DNA from: Pukyongia sp963768085
GTDB taxonomy: Bacteria > Bacteroidota > Bacteroidia > Flavobacteriales > Flavobacteriaceae
Reading direction: 5' to 3'
Length of the DNA stretch: 64,000 nucleotides
Assembly: GCA_963768085.1 (NCBI GenBank)
Contig: CAVYGO010000001.1
Span: 186,001 to 250,000 of the forward strand
This document shows, one piece after another, positions 36,433-45,916 of this stretch (within the stretch, counting starts at the first letter, position 1; each line of letters opens with the position of its first letter). A model generated the notes under the pieces. That model saw only the letters and a list, made by a program, of their open reading frames with translations, made no database searches and was not told the origin of the DNA. The position numbers and the translations under genes are program-made.

Positions 36433-38427
36433 TCACGAAATCATTTTGAGAAAATATTCTTCAGTGATGATGGGAATTCCCAGGCTTTCTGCCTTGGTTC
36501 TCTTACTTGGCCCCATATTCTCTCCCGCGACCACAAAACTGGTCTTCCCCGATATACTACCCGATACTTTGCCTCCATTGTCCTCGATGAGTTTTTTAAG
36601 TTCCGTTCGCGACACCTGAGCAAAAACGCCGGATACAACAAAGGAATTACCTTGTAGTTTGTCTGTCTGATTCGCTAATTTCTCGGCAGATATCTTCAGT
36701 TGAACCCCATAATTATTTAACCGATGAATGATGGTTTTATTTTCTTCGGAAGCAAAAAAGGCAATTACACTCTCTGCGATGCGCGCTCCAATCTCGTCTA
36801 CATTAACGAGCATTTCTGCCGAGGCATCCATTAATGCATCGATGGATTTATAGTGTTTTGCCAGTTTCCTGGCAACTGTCTCACCCACATAACGTATTCC
36901 TAAAGCAAATAAGACCCGTTCAAACGGAATTTGTTTTGACGCCTCGATCCCGTTCACAAGGTTCTCAGCACTTTTTTCTGCCATTCGCTCCAACGGAATT
37001 ACCTGTTCTACAGTTAAGTCATATAAGTCAGCATAATTTTTTATTAAATCATTGGTCACTAAAAGGGCAACCGTTTCTCCACCCAGACCTTCAATATCCA
37101 TGGCCTTTCGTGAAATGAAATGCTGGATCCTACCAATTATCTGTGGTGGACATCCATCCGTATTAGGACAATAATGCTGGGCTTCACCTTCTTTTCGCTC
37201 CAAAGGAGTATCGCATTCCGGGCAATTTTCTATATAATGCGTTGGTATACTGGACGCAATTCGTTTGCTCTTATCAACAGCGGTGATCTTTGGAATGATC
37301 TCTCCACCTTTCTCTACGAATACAGTATCACGTTCCCTGACATCGAGCTTGGCGATCTGATCGGCATTATGGAGGGAAGCACGTTTAACCACAGTCCCGG
37401 CAAGTTCGACTGGCTCCAGATTGGCAACTGGAGTTATTGCGCCTGTACGACCTACCTGGTAAGTGATCTTATTAAGCACCGTAACAGCCGATTCTGCTTT
37501 AAATTTATAGGCCATGGCCCATCGTGGCGATTTAGCCGTGTATCCCATCTCCTCCTGTTGCTGCAGGTTATTTACTTTAATAACAACGCCATCTGTTTCA
37601 TAAGGCAAGTCATGGCGATGAACATCCCAATAATTTATAAATTCCAAAACCTCATCTATATTATTACAGAGTTTTGCCACCTCCGGGACTTTAAAACCCC
37701 AATCACGCGCTTTTTGTAGACCCTCAAATTGAGTGGTAATTGGCAGTCGGTTTGCCTTTAAGCTGTACAGCAAACACTCCAGAGGGCGCCTGGCTACTTC
37801 ACTACTGTCCTGTAGTTTTAAACTTCCTGAAGCTGTGTTCCTGGGATTCCGATAGGGTTCTTCCCCAATATCGATCCGTTCCAGGTTCATATTCTTGAAA
37901 CCTTCGAAGGGTAAAACAATCTCGCCCCTTATTTCAAACTTATCGGGATAATCACCCTTCAGCTGAAGTGGTACCGATTTAATGGTCTTAACATTGTTTG
38001 TTACATCATCACCCTGGAATCCGTCACCACGGGTCACAGCCCGAACCAACTTCCCGTTTTCATAAGATAGACTTATGGAGGCCCCATCATATTTAAGTTC
38101 GCATGTATATTGAATGTCGCCATCCACCAATTTTCGGATGCGGTTCTCCCAATCCAGCAGATCATCTTTGGAATAAGAGTTATCCAGAGAATACATTCTG
38201 AACTCATGGGTCGCTGTATTGAAATTCTTAGTGATCTCACCCCCAACCCGAACCGTAGGCGAATTTGGGTCGTGGAACTCGGGATGTGCAGCTTCCAGAG
38301 CTTGAAGTTGACTCAGTTTCTGATCGAATTCGTAATCTGAAATTACTGGTTCGTCCAGTACATAGTACTTATAATTATGTTGACGGAGTTCTTCGCGAAG
38401 TTGTAAAATCTGCTGTTCCGGATTCAT
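36433..38427 (-). CDS. ligA: NAD-dependent DNA ligase
   Basis: LigA seals nicks during replication and repair using NAD+. The 664-residue protein has an N-terminal Ia domain, the adenylated Lys in YTCELKYDGASIS (KxDG motif near residue 113), TRGDGFQGDDVT, the four-Cys zinc finger (CPECDTPL ... CPNTDGCPPQ near 400-425), helix-hairpin-helix repeats, and a BRCT domain from about 590 to the end. All expected domains are present. A TAnnTTTG box ends 5 nt before its ATG. Confidence 0.97.
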   Translation of the reverse strand: MNPEQQILQLREELRQHNYKYYVLDEPVISDYEFDQKLSQLQALEAAHPEFHDPNSPTVRVGGEITKNFNTATHEFRMYSLDNSYSKDDLLDWENRIRKLVDGDIQYTCELKYDGASISLSYENGKLVRAVTRGDGFQGDDVTNNVKTIKSVPLQLKGDYPDKFEIRGEIVLPFEGFKNMNLERIDIGEEPYRNPRNTASGSLKLQDSSEVARRPLECLLYSLKANRLPITTQFEGLQKARDWGFKVPEVAKLCNNIDEVLEFINYWDVHRHDLPYETDGVVIKVNNLQQQEEMGYTAKSPRWAMAYKFKAESAVTVLNKITYQVGRTGAITPVANLEPVELAGTVVKRASLHNADQIAKLDVRERDTVFVEKGGEIIPKITAVDKSKRIASSIPTHYIENCPECDTPLERKEGEAQHYCPNTDGCPPQIIGRIQHFISRKAMDIEGLGGETVALLVTNDLIKNYADLYDLTVEQVIPLERMAEKSAENLVNGIEASKQIPFERVLFALGIRYVGETVARKLAKHYKSIDALMDASAEMLVNVDEIGARIAESVIAFFASEENKTIIHRLNNYGVQLKISAEKLANQTDKLQGNSFVVSGVFAQVSRTELKKLIEDNGGKVSGSISGKTSFVVAGENMGPSKRTKAESLGIPIITEEYFLKMIS

Positions 38428-38432
38428 GTGAA

Positions 38433-38440
38433 CAAATATA
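38433..38440 (-). promoter_or_regulatory. TAnnTTTG box of ligA
   Basis: Minus-strand TATATTTG ends 5 nt before the ATG at 38427. A TTG lies 13 bp upstream of it, closer than usual. The spacing implies a leaderless mRNA. Confidence 0.5.
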
Positions 38441-38483
38441 GAAATTGAATTTGCAAACTCTCATAATTTTAAAAATTAGTGCA

Positions 38484-38511
38484 TAAAAAAACCGCTCCTT
38501 TCGGAGCGGTT
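38484..38511 (-). terminator. Intrinsic terminator of the FN3/T9SS gene
   Basis: AACCGCTCC (38490-38498) and GGAGCGGTT (38503-38511) form a 9-bp stem with a 4-nt loop, followed on the minus strand by a T tract. Confidence 0.92.
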
Positions 38512-38531
38512 CAATAATTAAAGAGGATATA

Positions 38532-41147
38532 CTATTTTTTGACAAATCGCTTAGTTACAGCTAATTTTCCCGTTACAAATCTCATGAAATAAATTCCTGC
38601 AGCATATTCGGATACATCAATACTCAAGGCATCACTTCCCACTTTCATGGATTGAACCAATACTCCTGTCGAAGAGAATATCATGATCTCATCGTAGCTA
38701 CCATCAAGAATCTCAATGTTCAGGACGGAATTAGCCGGATTGGGATATAGTCTTACATTTTCACTATTGGCCAATTGCTGGGCCCGAATAGCCTCCGGAG
38801 CTCGCGTTATACCATCATTCGGAACGATTGGCGCTAGTGTACCATCGCCATTAATTATAACCTGGTCAAACCATATCTGATCGTTATTCGCACTGGCATC
38901 ACATCGAATACGGAATCTGTTGTTCGCATTGAAATTATAAGTTCCCGAATCCAATACGATGGTATCGGTAAAGAAACTTCCATTACTGAAGTCTGTTCCA
39001 CTTGCATAGTCTCCTATAACCTGATAAGACGATCCGTTATAGAATTCAACGAAGAAATTCTCTCCATTCTCCATGCTGTTTGCATAGGTATGAAATTCAA
39101 TACTCACCTGAGAATTCCCTGAAAGGTCCAGCGTAGGTGAAACCGCATTCGAAGTGTTTGAATTATCGCGTAATCGAATGGAATAGGTACCCTCAAAAGA
39201 GTTTGAAGATGCTTGTCTCGCACAGTCATTTCCTCCATCGATCCACCCCTCAAGTCCGGTCTCGAAATAATAGGCAGCAATTTCTCCGTTACCTCCACCT
39301 CCTTCTAAAGTAGTAAAAGAAGTAGAAGCACTACCTGATACATTACCGGCAGCATCTTCCGCATTTACAGAAGCATTATAGGTAGTAAGTGGAGAAAGGC
39401 CGGTAACATTAAATGTAGTTGTGGTTGAAGTTCCAACCACATTGCCATCTATGGATATATTATAATGATCCACGCCTACATTATCTGTCGAAGCATTCCA
39501 GGTTAGTGTTGCGCCACTGGATGTTTCATTACTGGCAATGAGATTCGTAGGATCGGTTGGGGCTTCCGTATCGGGCGGAGTCACCTGTACAGTGAATTTT
39601 CCAACCACACCTCTTCGGGAACCGTTCATATATTCATTGATGAACCAGAAAGATGTATCGTCAGACGGATCTACATCGATCTTACTGTAGTCACCATAAC
39701 GTGTCCCGGGGATCTTAGCATTTCCATTGGCGATAAGTCCTTCTGCAGCGGTCATCACTCCCAATGGATCGGAACTTGACCTACCAGTGAAATACGAACT
39801 TATATAGACTGTGCTCGAAGTATTGGGTCCGGACATGGATGTATACCCCATACCGATATTCCCACTACCATCCATGGCTAAACTTGCGTTCCATGCATGT
39901 CTTCCATCCGGTGCCGTATACGTTCCTTCCTGGTATAAAGACCAGGGTTGATTATCACCGCTCTGGCGGAATTCATACCAGCGAACTGCTGCTAATTCCC
40001 CGGATGAGGCATCTGCATCAACGACAAAATTGAATACTGCTGAATTATGATTAGTAAATTTTCGAAATTGAGCCTGGTTCATGATTGTGGCCTGCAACGC
40101 ATCCACATTTATCGGTCTACCATTGCCCGGTTGTCTTAAATTTGAAAAACTTCCATTATCGAAGACACTAATAAAGGGTGTAGTGGAAATCTCCTGCGCA
40201 GCCGAAACTGTTGAGCTACCGGGACTGGCCCAGTTCACATCGATGGTCCATAATTTAATATGATCATTCGCTACGCCGTTCCAGGCATCGTCCTGAAGAT
40301 AAACCACTGTGGCTCCACCTGCCGCTGGCAGATTGGCGTCGGTAACATTAAGTACCTGTGGACTATAAAAACCCGAGGTTTGAATGCCCGGTAAATTAAA
40401 TCCAATGATCTGAGCTGAAGGGTTTCCGTTTAGCATGGCCGAACGTTCCATAGCCCAAACCCTGTTGGTTGAACTTGTATTATCTGTAAGATAATAACCG
40501 TCGCTCCAAACGGATAGTTTCTGATAATCATTTATAGAAGAAATATTGTAAACGTACCATCCGGAAGTAACCGGGTTTGGTCCATCGGATACTGCAATTT
40601 GAGCACCGTTTCCAAGAAAGGATAGGACCCAACGATCAGCAGTATTATCATAAGATACGGTAAGGTCACAACATCCACCACTAGGGAAAATGGCCGGATT
40701 GGGCGCGGTTTGAGGGACTAGGGTGTTCCCGGATTTATCAAAAATTGTAAAACCTGTATTGTACACTACGAACACGTGGTTAGGCCCAATTGCCAATGAA
40801 GGATCTGTAGGTTGTGATCCGGATGCATACGCGTCGAAGACCAGGCTGGCCGGAGCCATTCGTAAGCTTTGTTCAAGTTCGTGTCTGTTGCGCACGTAAT
40901 AATCGTCTTCTGTTTGCGGATCCTTACCAGTAACGATCTGGTTCTCCAGGGATCTTTTGTCTTTCGCTTCCTTTACGGAGTTATCAGAAGGAATCCAGTC
41001 GTGTGGCCTGGATGCCAGTGAAGTCACATACTCCATGGATGTTACAGCACCCACGAAATTTGGTTTTTGTTCAACATTTACCTGTCCCACAACCGGAACA
41101 GAAAATGTAATGATGGTTAAAAATAGAAATAGAAATTTTGTTTTCAT
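38532..41147 (-). CDS. T9SS-exported protein with fibronectin type III domain
   Basis: The 871-residue protein has a signal peptide (LFLTIITFSVPVVGQ) and a large N-terminal region of propeller-like character (about 90-520; DPSLAIGPNHVFVVYNTGF, WVLSFLGNG, DGRHAWNASLAMD). An FN3 domain follows at about 524-620 (APTDPTNLIAS ... TTYNASVNAEDAAGN), then a jelly-roll-like module (about 630-770), and a type A sorting domain (VRLYPNPANSVLNIE ... YAAGIYFMRF). It should be secreted by T9SS. No catalytic motif is visible; the overall design suggests a surface or extracellular binding protein. Confidence 0.9.
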   Translation of the reverse strand: MKTKFLFLFLTIITFSVPVVGQVNVEQKPNFVGAVTSMEYVTSLASRPHDWIPSDNSVKEAKDKRSLENQIVTGKDPQTEDDYYVRNRHELEQSLRMAPASLVFDAYASGSQPTDPSLAIGPNHVFVVYNTGFTIFDKSGNTLVPQTAPNPAIFPSGGCCDLTVSYDNTADRWVLSFLGNGAQIAVSDGPNPVTSGWYVYNISSINDYQKLSVWSDGYYLTDNTSSTNRVWAMERSAMLNGNPSAQIIGFNLPGIQTSGFYSPQVLNVTDANLPAAGGATVVYLQDDAWNGVANDHIKLWTIDVNWASPGSSTVSAAQEISTTPFISVFDNGSFSNLRQPGNGRPINVDALQATIMNQAQFRKFTNHNSAVFNFVVDADASSGELAAVRWYEFRQSGDNQPWSLYQEGTYTAPDGRHAWNASLAMDGSGNIGMGYTSMSGPNTSSTVYISSYFTGRSSSDPLGVMTAAEGLIANGNAKIPGTRYGDYSKIDVDPSDDTSFWFINEYMNGSRRGVVGKFTVQVTPPDTEAPTDPTNLIASNETSSGATLTWNASTDNVGVDHYNISIDGNVVGTSTTTTFNVTGLSPLTTYNASVNAEDAAGNVSGSASTSFTTLEGGGGNGEIAAYYFETGLEGWIDGGNDCARQASSNSFEGTYSIRLRDNSNTSNAVSPTLDLSGNSQVSIEFHTYANSMENGENFFVEFYNGSSYQVIGDYASGTDFSNGSFFTDTIVLDSGTYNFNANNRFRIRCDASANNDQIWFDQVIINGDGTLAPIVPNDGITRAPEAIRAQQLANSENVRLYPNPANSVLNIEILDGSYDEIMIFSSTGVLVQSMKVGSDALSIDVSEYAAGIYFMRFVTGKLAVTKRFVKK

Positions 41148-41205
41148 GTTTACGTCAGATTTATTAATAATTCTCTAATGTAGGAAAAAATAAATATTTT
41201 CCTAC

Positions 41206-41240
41206 AAATAAGAGAACTCATTTGATGAGTTCTCTTATTT
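41206..41240 (-). terminator. Intrinsic terminator of aqpZ
   Basis: A 15-bp perfect inverted repeat (41206-41220 with 41226-41240; AAATAAGAGAACTCA and its complement) with a 5-nt loop, 10 bp after the aqpZ stop. Confidence 0.88.
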
Positions 41241-41250
41241 AGATATAATA

Positions 41251-41952
41251 CTAATCGTCCACAAATAATTTGCGCACAAGTGCTGCAAAAATTCCACCTG
41301 CAATCGGCGCTACGATAAAGAGCCATAATTGTTGCAGCGCCATTCCACCGGCAAATAAAGCAGGTCCAAGGCTACGGGCAGGATTCACTGAAGTTCCGGT
41401 TATAGGTATTACTACCAGGTGTATTAAAGTAAGTGACAGACCTATTGCTAATCCTGCCATCATTGGCGAAGCATTTTTGGCGGTTGTCCCAAAAATGACC
41501 ATCAGGAATAGGAAGGTAAATACAAATTCGGCGATAAGGGCTGAAGTCATATTATATTCTCCCAGGTAGCCTTCTCCCCAGCCATTGCTTCCAAGACCCC
41601 ATTCTGGCATTTCGAAGCCTGCTCCACCACAAAGGAGCATATATAAAAGTGCAGCGGCAGCGACCGCTCCTATACATTGGGAAATTACGTAACCTATGGT
41701 GTCTTTCATAGACAACTTGCCCGCTACCAGCATGGCAATTGAAATGGCAGGATTGATATGGCATCCTGAAATTGGCCCGATGGTATAGGCCATAACAAGA
41801 ACTGCCAGACCAAAGGCGAGCGAGATTCCTAATAATCCGATACCGTCAGGCCCGGTCTGTGAAATTCCGGCAACAGTAGCGGCACCACATCCAAACAGCA
41901 CCAAAGCGAAGGTTCCAAGCCCTTCAGCAAAAAACTTTTTTGTAGAACTCAT
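41251..41952 (-). CDS. aqpZ: Aquaporin Z-like MIP channel
   Basis: The 233-residue channel has six membrane helices and both NPA half-helix motifs: SGCHINPAISIAM (near residue 64) and GTSVNPARSLGPALF (near 180), with the selectivity-filter Arg directly after the second NPA. Length and sequence fit AqpZ (water) better than GlpF (glycerol). It is a single gene with its own terminator, transported to the inner membrane. Confidence 0.95.
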   Translation of the reverse strand: MSSTKKFFAEGLGTFALVLFGCGAATVAGISQTGPDGIGLLGISLAFGLAVLVMAYTIGPISGCHINPAISIAMLVAGKLSMKDTIGYVISQCIGAVAAAALLYMLLCGGAGFEMPEWGLGSNGWGEGYLGEYNMTSALIAEFVFTFLFLMVIFGTTAKNASPMMAGLAIGLSLTLIHLVVIPITGTSVNPARSLGPALFAGGMALQQLWLFIVAPIAGGIFAALVRKLFVDD

Positions 41953-42050
41953 AATTGAAATTTAATGGTTATTGGTTCAATGTAGCCAATTAAATTTCAG
42001 ACTATAGAATATTGTTAAAAAAAGGATTGAAAAAGTTAATAAATTGATTC

Positions 42051-42641
42051 TTAAGCTCTTTCTTCATTCAGCCAATGAGGAATATCAGGCGCTTTGAACT
42101 GCGTCATTTTTTCAAGCAATCTATCCACCTGGGAATCGACCAGCAGCAGTTCGTAGTTATCCATAGAAACAAATCCTTTTCGAACCATAGTCTCAAGGAG
42201 TTGAAGCAGATCATCGTAGAATCCGTTCACATTTAAAAGACCAATGGGTTTCGAATGCAGCCCCAATTGCAACCAGGTAAGAATTTCGAACAATTCTTCC
42301 AGGGTCCCAAGTCCACCAGGAAGTGCTATAAAACCGTCACTGATCTCCTGCATTTTTAATTTCCGGTCGTGCATATTGATCGTAGTGATCAATTCGTTAA
42401 GCCCGAGGTGCACCACCTCTTTCTTTTTAAGAAACTCCGGGATGATCCCGATTACCTTTCCGTGATTATCCAGAACTGTTTTTGCCAAGGTTCCCATTAT
42501 CCCGATCTTGGCAGCGCCATAGACTAAGGTTATATTTTCTTTGGCGAAGATCTCACCCAATTCGACTGCGGAACTCGTAATAGAGGTATCATTCCCATCA
42601 CTGCTTCCACAGAACACGCATAATTTTTCAAGTTTATTCAT
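42051..42641 (-). CDS. LOG family protein (nucleoside 5'-monophosphate phosphoribohydrolase-like)
   Basis: The 196-residue protein has the family's N-terminal FCGSSDGND, the LVYGAAKIGIMG strand, and the catalytic PGGLGTLEELFEILTW (PGGxGTxxE, near residues 108-123). LOG-family enzymes hydrolyse nucleoside monophosphates and in plants activate cytokinins; the bacterial physiological substrate is mostly uncertain. It overlaps prmC by 8 bp, so the two are translated from one mRNA. Confidence 0.92.
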   Translation of the reverse strand: MNKLEKLCVFCGSSDGNDTSITSSAVELGEIFAKENITLVYGAAKIGIMGTLAKTVLDNHGKVIGIIPEFLKKKEVVHLGLNELITTINMHDRKLKMQEISDGFIALPGGLGTLEELFEILTWLQLGLHSKPIGLLNVNGFYDDLLQLLETMVRKGFVSMDNYELLLVDSQVDRLLEKMTQFKAPDIPHWLNEERA

Positions 42642-43485
42642 CCAAATTGAGTGTACATTTAATGAATCGGTCCTTGCCTCTGAAATCCCGGCGAAGTTCT
42701 ATGTCACAGAACCCATAATCTTTAAGCATAGAAACCATCTCCTTACTAAGATACTCATTAATCTCGAAGAACAGACTGCCCCCCTCTTTTAAATGGGTTT
42801 TAGCGAGCTTGGCAATATTGTGATAAAATTTAAGTGGATCCTTATCTGGTACAAATAATGCTGTTGGTGGTTCGAAGCGTAATACATTGTCGTGCATCTT
42901 TTTTTTCTCTAAATGTCGAACATAGGGAGGATTAGAAACAATAATGTCGTATTGAGAAGGAAGTTGACTTGTAGAAAGAATGTCTGCCTCGATGAATTGA
43001 ACGCTAACATTATTATCTTTTGCATTACGAACAGCTACCTCAAGGGCCCCGGTTGAAACATCCAATGCCGAAACAACACTGTCTTTCATATGTTTAGCGA
43101 GGGTAACTGCAATACATCCGGTACCTGTCCCTATATCAAGGATTTCTGTTTTTACTGTGTTTTCCCGAATGATCCAGTCGACCAATTCTTCCGTCTCCGG
43201 ACGCGGTATCAGGGTGTCTGGTGAAACGCTGAATGGCAGTCCGTAAAATTCTGTTGTACCTATTATATATTGAATAGGTTCCTGGTTTTTTAATCGTTCC
43301 AGTGCATTAAAGAACTTTAAGATAATTTCCGAATTTATCTCTTCGGAACCATTCAGAGAAAGTTCTAACCTCGAATACCCCAGCCAATATTCTCCAAGCA
43401 TCGTAAAAAAAGAATGGTGCTCTTCGGAAGGATACCGTGCAGAAAGTTCGTTTGCAAAACGCTTCGTAAGGTCGTTTATCGTCAC
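42634..43485 (-). CDS. prmC: Peptide chain release factor N5-glutamine methyltransferase
   Basis: PrmC methylates the Gln of the GGQ motif in release factors RF1 and RF2. The 283-residue product has an N-terminal helical domain ending near YIIGTTEFYGLPF, RPETEELVDWII, SAM motif ILDIGTGTGCIAVTLA near residue 118, and the signature SNPPYVR near 187. It starts 2 bp after the GNAT gene and overlaps the LOG gene. Confidence 0.96.
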   Translation of the reverse strand: MTINDLTKRFANELSARYPSEEHHSFFTMLGEYWLGYSRLELSLNGSEEINSEIILKFFNALERLKNQEPIQYIIGTTEFYGLPFSVSPDTLIPRPETEELVDWIIRENTVKTEILDIGTGTGCIAVTLAKHMKDSVVSALDVSTGALEVAVRNAKDNNVSVQFIEADILSTSQLPSQYDIIVSNPPYVRHLEKKKMHDNVLRFEPPTALFVPDKDPLKFYHNIAKLAKTHLKEGGSLFFEINEYLSKEMVSMLKDYGFCDIELRRDFRGKDRFIKCTLNLDE

Positions 43486-43487
43486 GG

Positions 43488-43973
43488 TTACAGAGTTTTT
43501 AGCATATGGGTCTGGCAGGCATAGTGGCCCGTATCTCCCAATGGACCGTCGAGATATTCAAATCCGCTACGCTCGTATAATTTCTGTGCGGCGATCATAT
43601 AGGGCATGGTCTCGAGGTACACTTTTTCATATCCGAATTCCGCCGCTTTTTGCAAACAGAGTTCCATCATCCTGGCACCAAGCCCTCTGCCTCTGGCTTC
43701 GGTTAAAAAGTACATTTTCTGCAATTCACAAATAGGTCCGTTATAATTATCGAGTTGTGCGATTCCTGAACCTCCTATGATCCTTTCTTCGTGATCGATC
43801 ACGAAATAAGCTGCTTTTTCTTTCTGATAGGTGCCAAACATATCTTCCAGTGCAACATCGGCATAGGCACTTCCAATTTTCGGTACACCGAAATCTTCCA
43901 ATATGGAGCGAATAAGATAACCCAACTGTGCATTATCTTTTTTCTCTACGGGGCGGATAACCGGCATTTCCAT
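43488..43973 (-). CDS. GNAT family N-acetyltransferase
   Basis: The 161-residue protein has a GNAT fold: VIDHEERIIGGSGIAQL, the acetyl-CoA loop LTEARGRGLGARMMELCLQKA (R/Q-x-x-G-x-G/A pattern near residues 93-105), and YLETMPYMIAAQKLYERSGF. The substrate is unknown. It precedes prmC and LOG in the same orientation and probably shares their transcript. It is divergent from ribD. Confidence 0.88.
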   Translation of the reverse strand: MEMPVIRPVEKKDNAQLGYLIRSILEDFGVPKIGSAYADVALEDMFGTYQKEKAAYFVIDHEERIIGGSGIAQLDNYNGPICELQKMYFLTEARGRGLGARMMELCLQKAAEFGYEKVYLETMPYMIAAQKLYERSGFEYLDGPLGDTGHYACQTHMLKTL

Positions 43974-43988
43974 GTGGTAATTTACTTG

Positions 43989-43996
43989 TACTTTTG
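43989..43996 (+). promoter_or_regulatory. TAnnTTTG box of ribD
   Basis: TACTTTTG at 43989-43996 ends 4 nt before the GTG at 44001, the same spacing as for bamD, rprX and the glycosyltransferase. It supports GTG as a leaderless start. Confidence 0.55.
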
Positions 43997-44000
43997 TGCG

Positions 44001-45047
44001 GTGAAGTTACATGAAAAATTTATGTCGCGTTGCATCGAACTGGCCAAAAAAGGGTTGGGCAGCACCTACCCAAACCCACTGGTGGGCAGTGTGGTAGTCC
44101 ACAACGGGAGCATTATCGGAGAGGGTTGGCACTACAAAGCGGGAGAACCTCATGCCGAAGTTAATGCGATTCGAAATGCCACTAACTCACGACTCCTGTC
44201 TGACGCGATAATTTATGTAAGTCTGGAGCCCTGCAGTCATTTTGGTAAGACACCTCCTTGCGTCGATCTCATCATTTCCGAAGGAATTAAAAAAGTTGTG
44301 ATAGGAAGTACCGATCCCAACCCCAAAGTAAGCGGGCGTGGAATAGCGAAGTTAAAAAAAGCCGGTTGTGATGTTATTACAGGAGTTCTTGAGGACGAGT
44401 GCATTGCTTTGAACAAACGATTTTTTACTTTTCAGAATAAAAGAAGACCCTACATCATTTTGAAATGGGCTCAATCTGAAGATGGCCTCCTCGCCCCTGC
44501 CCATAGAGATGAAAAGAAAGCACCGGTATGGATCACGAATGAGTTTTCAAGACAATTTGTTCACAAGATGCGAACCGAGGAAGCTGCCATACTCGTGGGC
44601 ACCAATACAGTTATCGATGATAATCCCAGCCTTATGGCAAGGTTCTGGGAAGGTACTTCACCCCACCGAATAATCCTGGATAGAACCCATAGGATTCCTG
44701 AGAATGCCGCAGTTAAGGATGGCAGTGTTCCAACCATGGTCATCTCGGAAGCAAACGAAAAAGATGCACGAAATCTGAATTATGAATCTATCGACTTTAG
44801 CAGCCCCATTGCCAAACAAATTTGCGATCTTTTATATAAGTACGAATTACAAAGTCTGATCGTGGAAGGTGGATCTCGAACGCTTCGAACATTCATTGAA
44901 GAAAATCTTTGGGATGAAGCTTATATTTTTCAAGGACCCGTGAAATTTAACCAGGGCGTAAAGGCACCGGAGCTATCCGGAACGCTCATTTCCGAAAAGA
45001 CAATAAAAGAAGATCTTGTAAAACAATATAAAAATCCGCACTCTTGA
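44001..45047 (+). CDS. ribD: Bifunctional diaminohydroxyphosphoribosylaminopyrimidine deaminase / reductase
   Basis: RibD carries out two riboflavin-synthesis steps. The frame opens further upstream, but that part lies in the opposing GNAT gene. GTG at 44001 gives (M)KLHEKFMSRCIELA, the usual N-terminus; ATG at 44022 is the alternative. The deaminase has the zinc motif HAEVNAI (near residue 51) and PCSHFGKTPPC; the reductase domain follows from about 145 (RPYIILKWAQSEDG, then LIVEGGSRTL). 348 residues is a normal length. Its stop overlaps the TTG start of the next gene. Confidence 0.95.
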   Translation: MKLHEKFMSRCIELAKKGLGSTYPNPLVGSVVVHNGSIIGEGWHYKAGEPHAEVNAIRNATNSRLLSDAIIYVSLEPCSHFGKTPPCVDLIISEGIKKVVIGSTDPNPKVSGRGIAKLKKAGCDVITGVLEDECIALNKRFFTFQNKRRPYIILKWAQSEDGLLAPAHRDEKKAPVWITNEFSRQFVHKMRTEEAAILVGTNTVIDDNPSLMARFWEGTSPHRIILDRTHRIPENAAVKDGSVPTMVISEANEKDARNLNYESIDFSSPIAKQICDLLYKYELQSLIVEGGSRTLRTFIEENLWDEAYIFQGPVKFNQGVKAPELSGTLISEKTIKEDLVKQYKNPHS

Positions 45048-45916
45048 TATACCTGCTGTTAAGTGTTCTGTCGTCTACGGTAATCTTTGTGACCTTCAAA
45101 TTATTCGATCGCTTCAAAGTGAATACGCCGCACGCGATTGTGGTAAATTACATCGTTGCCTGCCTGTGTGGGATCCTTGCCTATGATGGGGTAGTGTCTG
45201 CGGGTGAAATTCTCGACAAGGATTGGTTCCTTTATACAACAGCACTGGGAATTCTATTCATAATAATTTTCAATCTCATGGCCATCACTACACAAAGAAA
45301 CGGACTTTCGGTAGTCTCCGTAGCGACCAAGATGAGCCTGGTGATCCCTATCATTTTCGGACTCCTATATTATAAGGAGAGCCTGGGGATATTTAAATTT
45401 ATTGGAATCGTGCTGGCATTAGTGGCTGTTTATCTGGCTTCCGTAAAGTCTAAATCCGGATTGAGGATCAACCGAAGTAATTTGATGTATCCCTTCCTCG
45501 TATTTATGGGAAGTGGGATTATAGACAGCAGCCTAAAATACCTGGAAGACACTCACGTGGCTAAGGATGATATAGCTATTTTTTCATCTATGATCTTTGC
45601 CGCTGCAGCTGTTGTAGGATTACTCTTGCTCCTCGGTCAAATGATAAAAGGAACCTTCAGATTCAGTATAAAGAATGTGATAGGTGGTATCTTCTTAGGC
45701 ATCCCAAATTATTTTTCGGTTTACTTCCTGGTAAAGGCATTACGCAGTGATATTCTGGAAAGCTCCGGAATATTTACTGTGAATAATGTGGCGGTGGTAA
45801 TGACCTCTACCCTGGTGGGCATCTTGCTCTTTCATGAAAAATTATTACCAAAGAACTGGGTGGGAATTGGCTTGGCCATCATCAGTATTTTTCTGGTTAC
45901 TATTAATAATTGGTAA
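45044..45916 (+). CDS. EamA/DMT family transporter
   Basis: This is a 290-residue hydrophobic protein with about ten membrane helices in two repeats, as in drug/metabolite transporters. The conserved helix near residues 85-105 (VVSVATKMSLVIPIIFGLLYY) and the late FTVNNVAVVMTSTLVGILLFHEKL fit EamA domains. It starts at TTG 45044 overlapping the ribD stop (TTGA), an arrangement suggesting translational coupling. Substrate unknown; a role in flavin export cannot be concluded from position alone. Confidence 0.88.
   Translation: MIYLLLSVLSSTVIFVTFKLFDRFKVNTPHAIVVNYIVACLCGILAYDGVVSAGEILDKDWFLYTTALGILFIIIFNLMAITTQRNGLSVVSVATKMSLVIPIIFGLLYYKESLGIFKFIGIVLALVAVYLASVKSKSGLRINRSNLMYPFLVFMGSGIIDSSLKYLEDTHVAKDDIAIFSSMIFAAAAVVGLLLLLGQMIKGTFRFSIKNVIGGIFLGIPNYFSVYFLVKALRSDILESSGIFTVNNVAVVMTSTLVGILLFHEKLLPKNWVGIGLAIISIFLVTINNW

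Noticed and set aside
37120..37719. 199-codon open frame on the + strand
   Set aside because: It lies wholly antisense to ligA, which has all its domains, and its translation has no recognisable pattern.
43791..44000. Upstream extension of the ribD frame
   Set aside because: This part is antisense to the GNAT gene; RibD homologues begin near KLHEKFMSRC, matching GTG 44001.
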